Assembly (NCBI GenBank): GCA_023554445.1
Contig: JAMJQQ010000074.1
Coordinates: 1-5,292 of the forward strand
Length of the DNA: 5,292 bases
Direction of reading: 5' to 3'
Source of the DNA: Carthagonibacter metallireducens
GTDB taxonomy: Bacteria > Gemmatimonadota > Gemmatimonadetes > Palauibacterales > Palauibacteraceae
Of the stretch, positions 1-5,096 are shown piece by piece. How positions within the stretch are numbered: the stretch's first letter is position 1; each line of letters opens with the position of its first letter. A program made the translations under genes and the position numbers. Under the pieces are notes generated by a model. That model had not been told where the DNA came from and ran no database searches. It saw only the letters and a list, made by a program, of their open reading frames with translations.

Positions 1-299
1 AGCGCCTCGTAGCAGGCATCGCAGCCCGCCTCGGAACGGGGCGCAAAGAACACGACCCGGTGATCGCCGGGCGGGAGCCGCTCCGTGAACAGGAATTCGA
101 GCCCGCCAGCCTGGAAATCGGCGATGATCAGATCGGGGTCGGCGTCGTAGATCCAGTACGCATCCCGGTCCGGGTTCGTGGAGACGCCGATGACGCGGAT
201 CGACGGATCTTCCCTGAGCTTGTCGGCGATGGCGTGGCCCAGGCTCCGTTCGGGAACCAGGACGAAGGTACGGACGGGATCCTGCGTATCGACGGCCAT
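1..299 (-). CDS. Degenerate receiver-domain protein, CheB-like N-terminus (partial, 3' end outside window)
   Basis: Reading the minus strand from the ATG at 299 gives 99 full codons with no stop before the window edge. The start is set by a near-perfect Shine-Dalgarno AGGAGGT (311-305) 5 nt upstream. The product begins MAVDTQDPVR and has a receiver-like layout: a beta-1 strand TFVLV at about 11-15, a stretch DPSIRVIGVS at 31-40, PDLIIADF at 55-62 with D61 where the phospho-acceptor Asp sits, and VVFFAPRSEAGCDACYEAL at 82-100. This last stretch resembles the beta-4/alpha-4 segment of CheB chemotaxis methylesterases (S/T-E-x-G-x-D-A pattern). The acidic pair after beta-1 is replaced by PER (16-18) and the switch Thr/Ser after beta-4 is Ala86, so phosphorylation may be impaired. 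Whether a methylesterase or other output domain follows cannot be seen. A NarL-type receiver is the main alternative. The open frame is certain; the family is moderately supported. Confidence 0.6.
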   Translation of the reverse strand, partial: MAVDTQDPVRTFVLVPERSLGHAIADKLREDPSIRVIGVSTNPDRDAYWIYDADPDLIIADFQAGGLEFLFTERLPPGDHRVVFFAPRSEAGCDACYEA

Positions 300-304
300 G
301 GCAA

Positions 305-311
305 ACCTCCT
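305..311 (-). promoter_or_regulatory. Shine-Dalgarno for the minus-strand receiver gene
   Basis: The minus strand reads AGGAGGT, a full match to the anti-16S consensus, 5 nt before the ATG at 299. It fixes the start codon and makes a plus-strand gene across this interval unlikely. Confidence 0.8.
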
Positions 312-316
312 GAATG

Positions 317-345
317 ATTCTGGCCCCGGTCACGGAGGTCTGCAA
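317..345 (-). promoter_or_regulatory. Possible sigma-70-like promoter for the minus-strand receiver gene
   Basis: On the minus strand TTGCAG (345-340) and CAGAAT (322-317) are separated by exactly 17 nt, matching the consensus at 3/6 and 4/6 positions. A start about 7 nt after the -10 would fall near 310, cutting into the Shine-Dalgarno at 311-305 and leaving an almost leaderless mRNA. That argues against it being the main promoter. The call rests on spacing and partial matches only. Confidence 0.2.
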
Positions 346-376
346 GCGGGCTGCTCCCGCGAGTGCGCCTGGCGCA
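346..376. repeat. Two adjacent GC-rich inverted repeats in the divergent intergenic region
   Basis: GCGGG (346-350) pairs with CCCGC (356-360) around a 5-nt loop. Immediately after, TGCGCC (364-369) and GGCGCA (371-376) form a perfect 6-bp dyad around a single central T. A palindrome GCAGGCCTGC (374-383) overlaps the second. There is no T-tract, so they are not intrinsic terminators. Their position between two divergent genes is that of a regulator-binding site, but GC-rich DNA produces such dyads by chance. Confidence 0.35.
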
Positions 377-471
377 GGCCTGCATCGGGGGCAGCCGGCC
401 TCTTCCTCTCGGCCCCCTCACCGTGTGAGTTTGAACGCAGGCGCAATCACCCGCTGAAAGGAAGCCAGCTC

Positions 472-1590
472 ATGCATCAACGCCGATCTCTCGCCGTACT
501 CCTGGTTTCCTGTTGTCCGCTTCTGTTTGCTTCAGCCTGCGATTCTGCACAGGAAGAGACCGCGACAACGGAGAAGGTCGAGCCCACGGCCGGTCTGAAC
601 GCTCAGTCTGCGTCGCAGGACCGGATCGAACTGGTCGCCACCTCGCCGCACCAGTGGACCGGGATCGGCGTCGCCTCCAGCGGCCGCATCTATGTCAACT
701 TCCCGCGCTGGTCGGAGGATGTGCCGATCTCGGTCGGATACCTGGGCGATAGCGGCCGCGTGCTGCCGTTTCCCGACGCCGCCTGGAACAGCTGGGAACC
801 GGGAGAGGGTGATTTCACCAGCCGGTTCGTCGCCGTTCAATCGGTCGTGGCGGTGGGAGACGACGTATGGGTGCTAGATACGGGACGTCCCCGCTTCGGG
901 ACGATCCTGCCGGGCGCGCCGCGGCTGATTCGCTTCGACGAAGATGGGCGGAGGCTGGCGGAGTACTCGGCCGACGCCGTGGTGCATCCTGATAGCTACC
1001 TGAACGACGTGCGGTTCTCGAACGACGGATCCCGCGCCTACATCACCGATTCGGGCGCGGGCGGCCTGGTCGTGATCGACCTCGAGACGGGAGCCGCACA
1101 TCGGGCGCTGGACGGCCACCCCTCCACCATGGCCACCGGCACGCGGGTGGTCATCGACGGGAAGCCATGGGGATCGGAAGACGATCCGCCGCAGGTTCAC
1201 GCCGATGGGATCGCGCTGTTCGAGGAGCACCTCTATTACCAGGCTCTCACCGCGCGCACCCTGTACCGCGTTCCGCTGGAGCTGCTCGAGCGGGACGTTT
1301 CCGCTGAAACGCGAGCCGCCGCGGTGGAGGCCGTCGCGGAAGTCGGACCATCCGACGGGTTGATCGCCGGCCCGGACGGATCGATCTACCTCTCTTCGCT
1401 GGAGCAGAACGCCGTGCGTGTGCTGCGACCCGGCGGGGCGATCGAGGTCGTGGCGCAGGATCCGCTCATCGCATGGCCCGACTCGTTCTCGTTCGGGCCG
1501 GACGGGACACTTTTCGTGACGACCTCGCGGATTCACCAGGGACCGGCTCCTCCCGTGCCGTACGGCGTACTGCGCATATCCGTTCGCTGA
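472..1590 (+). CDS. Exported Yellow / major royal jelly protein (MRJP) family beta-propeller, predicted lipoprotein
   Basis: This 372-residue product matches the bacterial branch of the MRJP/Yellow family (Pfam MRJP), often annotated as dopachrome tautomerase-related; the biochemical role in bacteria is not established. Family-like blocks are visible in order: GRIYVNFPRW at 71-80, VQSVVAVGDDVWVLDTGRP at 122-140, SYLNDVRFSNDGSRAYITDS at 175-194 followed by the GGLVVIDLETG strand, HADGIALFEEHLYYQALT at 243-260 with TLYRVPLELL after it, SDGLIAGPDGSIYLSS at 294-309, and FGPDGTLFVTTSR at 341-353. These are repeated propeller-blade motifs. The N-terminus MHQRR plus a hydrophobic stretch ends in ASAC23-D; an alternative lipobox LVSC14 fits the consensus better but would leave a very short signal. 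Either way it is exported and probably lipid-anchored. The start at 472 is chosen because it has AAAGGA (457-462) upstream and begins with the signal peptide. The frame is open back to 178, but that part lies opposite the receiver gene. Full length; monocistronic as far as can be seen. Confidence 0.88.
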   Translation: MHQRRSLAVLLVSCCPLLFASACDSAQEETATTEKVEPTAGLNAQSASQDRIELVATSPHQWTGIGVASSGRIYVNFPRWSEDVPISVGYLGDSGRVLPFPDAAWNSWEPGEGDFTSRFVAVQSVVAVGDDVWVLDTGRPRFGTILPGAPRLIRFDEDGRRLAEYSADAVVHPDSYLNDVRFSNDGSRAYITDSGAGGLVVIDLETGAAHRALDGHPSTMATGTRVVIDGKPWGSEDDPPQVHADGIALFEEHLYYQALTARTLYRVPLELLERDVSAETRAAAVEAVAEVGPSDGLIAGPDGSIYLSSLEQNAVRVLRPGGAIEVVAQDPLIAWPDSFSFGPDGTLFVTTSRIHQGPAPPVPYGVLRISVR

Positions 1591-1606
1591 ACGCAGCCGG
1601 AATGCA

Positions 1607-1712
1607 CCCATGAGATGGGCGATCGGTCCGAAACCTGCCCATGATCGATACGGTGGATTCCTTCGCCCGATTGGCGGGTAGGGGGGTACGGAAGAGTCCG
1701 AAGGCAGGTAAA
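1607..1712 (+). promoter_or_regulatory. Structured leader of the HD-GYP operon, possible translational switch
   Basis: The 122-nt gap between the MRJP stop and the HD-GYP start holds a nested set of complementary segments: CCCAT (1607-1611) with ATGGG (1615-1619); ATGGGC (1615-1620) with GCCCAT (1637-1642); and ACCTGCC (1633-1639) with GGCAGGT (1703-1709), which covers the Shine-Dalgarno of the next gene. Each pairing excludes its neighbour. I see no convincing -35/-10 pair, no T-tract after the first hairpin, and no match to a riboswitch class I know. The complementarity is seen directly; the regulatory role is inference and some of it may be chance. Confidence 0.35.
1703..1709 (+). promoter_or_regulatory. 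Shine-Dalgarno deciding the start of the HD-GYP regulator
   Basis: GGCAGGT ends 3 nt before the ATG at 1713 and is the best ribosome-binding match near any candidate start of this gene. The upstream in-frame ATG at 1641 lacks a comparable site. The motif is exactly complementary to 1633-1639. Confidence 0.55.
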
Positions 1713-2795
1713 ATGGATCTCAACTCCATGTATGGAGCGAAGATAGCCGTCGTCGATGACGAAACGGCGAACGTGGAGCTGCTCCAGCGGCTGCTCGAGA
1801 TGGAGGGGTACACGGGGGTGTCCGGGTACACGGATCCACGTGAATTCCTCGACTCCTGCCGCATCCTGCCACCCGATATCGTTCTGCTCGACCTGATGAT
1901 GCCGGACCTGAACGGCTTCGAGGTGCTCGAACGACTGCGCGGAAGCCTCGATGATTTCGACTATCGGCCGGTCATGATCATCACCTCCGATGACGACCGG
2001 GACACGAAGCGGCAGGCGCTGTCGAGCGGTGCGCGGGACTTCCTCGCCAAGCCGGTCAGCCCGGTGGAGGTCCGACTTCGGGTACGCAATCTCCTGCAGA
2101 CGCGCTTCCTGCAGCTCGAGCTGCAGCGGCATGCCGAGCAGCTCGAGGATCGAGTACGGACCCGGACGGCGGAGCTCGAGGAGGCGCGCCTGGAGATCCT
2201 GGAGCGTCTCGCGCTGGCCGCGGAATACCGGGACGACGCCACAGGCGAACACACGCGCCGCGTGGGCCGTGAATCCGCCGCGCTGGCAGAGGCCCTCGGC
2301 CTGTCTTCTGGTCAGGTAGAGGACATCAGGCGGGCTGCTCCGCTGCACGATGTCGGGAAGATCGCCCTGCCGGACACGATCCTCCTGAAGCGGGGATCGC
2401 TGGCCGAGGACGAGACCACACTGATGCGTGAGCATACGACGGTCGGCGCGAGCATCCTCTCCGGAAGCCGGTTTCCGATGATGCGGATCGCCGAGGAGAT
2501 CGCCCTCCATCATCACGAGTGCTGGGACGGAACCGGGTACCCGGACGGCCTGAGGGGCGAGCAGATTCCGCTCGCCGCGAGAATCGTCGCGGTGATCGAT
2601 GTATTCGACTCGCTCACTCACGCGAGAGTCTACAAGCGGGCCTGGACTACGGAAGAGGCGCTGGACGAGATCGAGAGCCTCGCCGGCACCAAGTTCGACC
2701 CGGCCGTCGCAGAGGCGTTTCTGCGCATGCACGGCAGGGTGCCTGCCGGCACGGCTACCGACACTACTCATCTGGACGAGGCAGGACACGAATGA
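1713..2795 (+). CDS. Response regulator with HD-GYP output domain, predicted cyclic-di-GMP phosphodiesterase (RpfG-like)
   Basis: This 360-residue cytoplasmic protein joins an N-terminal receiver to an HD-GYP domain, the family that hydrolyses cyclic-di-GMP. The receiver (about 8-125) has the acidic pair D15-D16, phospho-acceptor D60 in PDIVLLDLMMP, switch T91 and K113 in AKP, so it looks fully functional. A charged helical linker, probably coiled coil (about 124-172), follows. The HD-GYP domain (about 173-345) shows GEHTRRVG (H180), LHDVGK with the HD pair H212-D213 and K216, H241, HHHECWDGTGYP (H266-H268, D272, GYP 275-277), and VIDVFDSLT (D296, D299). All signature residues appear intact. 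The start at 1713 is preferred: it sits just before the receiver's first strand and has GGCAGGT upstream. Starting at 1641 would add 24 residues rich in codons that are rare here (AGG, AGT, TTG, AAA). It is first in a coupled operon; its stop overlaps the lipoprotein start. The kinase two genes downstream is the likely phosphodonor. Confidence 0.93.
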   Translation: MDLNSMYGAKIAVVDDETANVELLQRLLEMEGYTGVSGYTDPREFLDSCRILPPDIVLLDLMMPDLNGFEVLERLRGSLDDFDYRPVMIITSDDDRDTKRQALSSGARDFLAKPVSPVEVRLRVRNLLQTRFLQLELQRHAEQLEDRVRTRTAELEEARLEILERLALAAEYRDDATGEHTRRVGRESAALAEALGLSSGQVEDIRRAAPLHDVGKIALPDTILLKRGSLAEDETTLMREHTTVGASILSGSRFPMMRIAEEIALHHHECWDGTGYPDGLRGEQIPLAARIVAVIDVFDSLTHARVYKRAWTTEEALDEIESLAGTKFDPAVAEAFLRMHGRVPAGTATDTTHLDEAGHE

Positions 2796-3382
2796 AGACG
2801 TCGAAGACCGGGCTATGGACCTGCCTCCTCGCTGTCGCGGGCCTCGTCGGCTGCGCCTCCGCCCCTCCGCCGGGTGCCGGAAAGACGGAGGCACCAGAAC
2901 GGTATACCGACGCGCTGGAAGCGATCGAACAGGGCGATCGCGCGCTCGGACGCGCGGAACTGATCCGGGTGCTTGAGTACTGCGGGACATCGATACTCGG
3001 GGAGAGGATCGCGATTTCCCTCATGACCGATGCTCTGGATCCGGAGCATTCGGATCCGGACTTCGCCGCGAAGCTCGCGCATGCCTACCTGAGTCAGCCA
3101 TACCGGTCGGCCTGGGCGGAGCAGGTCGCCACTTCCACGTATCTCGTCGCCCGGAACCTGGGGGGCGAGGTCGAGGGAGAGGAACCGATCTTCCCGTCGG
3201 CCGATCCGGAAGATCTTCCTGACGAGTGTCGGGAGGATCCGACCGTGCCGAACTGGCGAGAGCCGGTGGAGATTCCGGAGCTCTCCGCGCCTTCGATCTC
3301 GGGCCGCGTGGGAGACCTGGAGCGAACCGTCGCGGAACTGCAGGCAGAACTGGACCGGGTACGGGAGACGCTGAGACCATGA
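2792..3382 (+). CDS. Small coiled-coil lipoprotein encoded between regulator and kinase (QseG-like arrangement)
   Basis: I do not recognise a named family for this 196-residue protein. It opens with a lipoprotein signal: basic MKTSKTG, a hydrophobic core, and lipobox LVGC with C21 as the lipidated residue and Ala at +2, which suggests outer-membrane sorting if Lol rules apply. A Pro-rich spacer (APPPGAG, 24-30) follows, then predicted helices at about 36-63 and 68-125, possibly TPR-like, and an acidic Pro-rich stretch (about 126-166). The C-terminus (169-195) has heptad-like spacing of Leu/Val in GDLERTVAELQAELDRVRE, i.e. a short coiled coil. C64 and C146 could form a disulfide. It overlaps the HD-GYP gene and the kinase gene by 4 nt each, with AGGA (2783-2786) as ribosome-binding site, so it is made together with both. 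By analogy with lipoprotein QseG beside kinase QseE, an envelope partner of the kinase is plausible; this is architecture, not demonstrated homology. Confidence 0.85.
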   Translation: MKTSKTGLWTCLLAVAGLVGCASAPPPGAGKTEAPERYTDALEAIEQGDRALGRAELIRVLEYCGTSILGERIAISLMTDALDPEHSDPDFAAKLAHAYLSQPYRSAWAEQVATSTYLVARNLGGEVEGEEPIFPSADPEDLPDECREDPTVPNWREPVEIPELSAPSISGRVGDLERTVAELQAELDRVRETLRP

Positions 3383-4875
3383 GCGACCATTCGCCGATCT
3401 CGCTTCCAGCCCTGACGGTAAGGAGGCAGCTGCTCTTCTCGCTGTTCGCCGTCGCCTTGCTGCTCGCCGGTCCGGCGATTTACAGCATCGGGCGACTCCA
3501 GGCAGTTCGGGACATCGCCTTCGAGCTGCACGACCGGCATGCGGCGTCTCGTGTGGCAGTCGGCGAACTCAGGGCTGCCCTGGCTGAAGCCGATCGGCTG
3601 CAACGCAGCTACATCGTCACCGGGGACTCCGCCACGCGCGCGCAGATGCTCGAGGCGCTGGCCGAGACGAGGGCGAGCTACAGGCGGAGCGCAGCGCCCG
3701 AGTACGGCGTCTCCGATCTTTCGATCGGACGGACGCTGAACGAGCTGGACGTGGCGGCGTACCGCATCGACGAACTGGTCCAGAACGGGGCCGCGGCCGA
3801 GGCGACCGACTACTTCCGGGAGATCCGGCACCTGTACGGTGATGCCGACGAGGCCGTCGACGCCATGGCTGGCGCGATCGACCGGCAGAGCGCCGAGGCC
3901 ACGATGCGAGCGGAGACCATCGCGGCAGCGGCGGTAACCTCGGCCTTGATCGCCCTGGTCGGCGCACTCGCGATCGCCCTGATCCTTGGATTCGGGATGA
4001 CGCAGCTGGTGACGCGTCCGATCGAGCGGCTCAGGTACGCGATGAGCAGAGTCGCTGAAGGTGATTTTGACACCGGCGCGCCGATAGAAGTCAGCCGACG
4101 GGACGAATTGGGCGACCTGGCTCGGTCGTTCGAGTCTATGACTGACCAGCTCGCCGAGCTGAATCGGCTCAAGGCGGAGTTCGTCAGCAAGACGAGCCAC
4201 AATCTCAAGACCCCGATCAACGTGATCGGCGGTTACACGGAGATGCTGGACGAAGGCCTGTTCGGCGAGCTGGAGGAGAATCAAGCGGAGGCCGTCCGCG
4301 GTATCCGCGAACAGGTGGAGGCGCTGGAAACACAGGTCCGGCAGCTCGTGGACCTGAGCCGCATGGAAGCGCATGCGTTCACTCTGCGGGAGCACCAGGT
4401 CTATCTCGCTGATCTGCTGCTCGGCGTACAGCGCTCCTTCGAAGCGCTCGCGAAACAGAAGGAGATCCATTTCGAGATCAGCACGGATCCATCCGCGCCG
4501 GCTACGATCTTCGGGGACGAGGACCGGCTGCGGAACGAGGTTCTGGGCAATCTCCTCGCGAACGCGTTCAAGTTCACGGAAGCGGGAGGCAGCGTCTCCG
4601 TTCAGGCTACCGGTTCTCCGGAAGGACTCGTAATCGAGGTGTCGGATACCGGCCTCGGTATCGAGGAGGCGTACCTGGAACGGATTTTCGACAGCTACTA
4701 CCAGACGGGAAACGGAAAACGGGCCGCCGGCTCCGGCCTCGGCCTCGCGATCGCAAAGGAAGTCGTCTCCCGGCACGGCGGCGACATCACGGTATCGAGC
4801 GCGGAGGGCGAGGGGGCGACCTTCCACGTGGTCCTGCCCGTCGCCGGGAACGAAACGGATCCGCAGACGGGCTGA
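3379..4875 (+). CDS. Membrane sensor histidine kinase (CHASE3/4HB-like sensor, HAMP, HisKA, HATPase_c)
   Basis: This 498-residue inner-membrane kinase is the predicted partner of the HD-GYP regulator. TM1 spans about 17-37 and TM2 about 183-206. The segment between them is helical; DRLQRSYIVTGDSATRAQM (72-90) recalls CHASE3 or four-helix-bundle sensors. HAMP follows (about 207-259, with RPIERL and RDELGDLARSFESM). HisKA starts near 262 with FVSKTSHNLKTPI: H274 is the phospho-acceptor, but the next residue is Asn275 where Glu or Asp is usual. The ATPase domain is complete: N box with N391 and N395, G1 box VSDTGLGI (D423), F box around F437 (ERIFDSYY), and G2 box GSGLGLAIAKEV (451-462). There is no attached receiver or HPt. 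The start at 3379 overlaps the lipoprotein stop by 4 nt and begins just before TM1; GGGAG lies at 3363-3367. The frame is open from 3226 but that part overlaps the lipoprotein gene. Kinase identity is near certain; the exact sensor fold is less so. Confidence 0.95.
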   Translation: MSDHSPISLPALTVRRQLLFSLFAVALLLAGPAIYSIGRLQAVRDIAFELHDRHAASRVAVGELRAALAEADRLQRSYIVTGDSATRAQMLEALAETRASYRRSAAPEYGVSDLSIGRTLNELDVAAYRIDELVQNGAAAEATDYFREIRHLYGDADEAVDAMAGAIDRQSAEATMRAETIAAAAVTSALIALVGALAIALILGFGMTQLVTRPIERLRYAMSRVAEGDFDTGAPIEVSRRDELGDLARSFESMTDQLAELNRLKAEFVSKTSHNLKTPINVIGGYTEMLDEGLFGELEENQAEAVRGIREQVEALETQVRQLVDLSRMEAHAFTLREHQVYLADLLLGVQRSFEALAKQKEIHFEISTDPSAPATIFGDEDRLRNEVLGNLLANAFKFTEAGGSVSVQATGSPEGLVIEVSDTGLGIEEAYLERIFDSYYQTGNGKRAAGSGLGLAIAKEVVSRHGGDITVSSAEGEGATFHVVLPVAGNETDPQTG

Positions 4876-4914
4876 CGTCGGCTCGAACTGGTAGCGTTGC
4901 CGGGCACCGTCCCG

Positions 4915-4920
4915 TATCTT
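4915..4920 (+). promoter_or_regulatory. Possible -10 element for the tRNA-Pro gene
   Basis: TATCTT preceded by CG lies 35 nt before the mature tRNA 5' end, in the right place for a tRNA promoter. The only TTG-type -35 candidate (TTGCCG, 4897-4902) is just 12 nt away, too close for standard spacing, so this is a weak call. The surrounding gap (4876-4955) holds nothing else I can support. Confidence 0.25.
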
Positions 4921-4955
4921 CGCCGGCCCGGAAGTGGGTCGTTTCGCTTCCGCAG

Positions 4956-5029
4956 CGGGGCGTGGCGCAGTCCGGTAGCGCGCCTGAATGGGGTTCAGGA
5001 GGTCCGGGGTTCAAATCCCCGCGCCCCGA
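4956..5029 (+). tRNA. tRNA-Pro (anticodon GGG)
   Basis: A complete 74-nt cloverleaf can be folded by eye. The acceptor stem CGGGGCG (4956-4962) pairs with CGCCCCG (5022-5028), with discriminator A5029. The D stem is GCGC/GCGC (4965-4968 with 4978-4981) around a loop containing GG. The anticodon stem is CCTGA/TCAGG (4983-4987 with 4995-4999), with loop ATGGGGT placing anticodon GGG at 4990-4992 and G at position 37, as expected for proline tRNA. The T stem is CGGGG/CCCCG (5005-5009 with 5017-5021) with loop TTCAAAT. All stems pair fully. The 3' CCA is not encoded and must be added after transcription. The anticodon reads CCC and CCU codons. Confidence 0.97.
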
Positions 5030-5060
5030 TTGAGTTAAGAGCTGGAATTACATGAAGTTG

Positions 5061-5096
5061 AAGAGCGGGTGTGGTCTCGGTGATCCACCCGCTTTT
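5061..5096 (+). terminator. Rho-independent terminator downstream of tRNA-Pro
   Basis: AGCGGGTG (5064-5071) pairs with CACCCGCT (5086-5093) to give a perfect 8-bp stem around a 14-nt loop, followed by a T run (5093-5096). The A-rich bases before the stem (5061-5063) can extend pairing with the T run. It lies 32 nt past the tRNA end, the expected position for ending the tRNA transcript. Confidence 0.8.

Noticed and set aside
370..385. Sigma-54-like promoter TGGCGC-N-TGCAT
   Set aside because: The GG to GC spacing is one base too short for the -24/-12 consensus, and sigma-54 promoters are strict about this spacing.
178..471. N-terminal extension of the MRJP gene back to the ATG at 178
   Set aside because: This stretch is antisense to the receiver gene and its Shine-Dalgarno. 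The signal peptide and a ribosome-binding site define the start at 472.
1641..1712. Longer start for the HD-GYP regulator at the ATG at 1641
   Set aside because: The extension lacks a good ribosome-binding site, uses codons rare in the rest of the gene, and would precede the usual receiver start by about 24 residues.
1533..2990. 485-codon open frame on the minus strand
   Set aside because: It is antisense to the HD-GYP gene, whose catalytic motifs are unmistakable. The minus translation is Arg/Pro/Gln-rich with no recognisable domain, as expected for a GC-rich shadow frame.
3037..3060. Direct repeat GGATCCGGA twice within the lipoprotein gene
   Set aside because: It falls in coding sequence and encodes two Asp-Pro pairs in different contexts; two copies 15 nt apart look like codon-bias coincidence.
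3094..4827. 577-codon open frame on the minus strand
   Set aside because: It lies opposite the lipoprotein and kinase genes. The kinase boxes are all on the plus strand and the minus product has no recognisable motif.
4901..4920. CGGG-N6-CCCG hairpin followed by TATCTT as a terminator for the kinase operon
   Set aside because: The stem is only 4 bp and the following bases are not a T run; the TATCTT fits a -10 element better.
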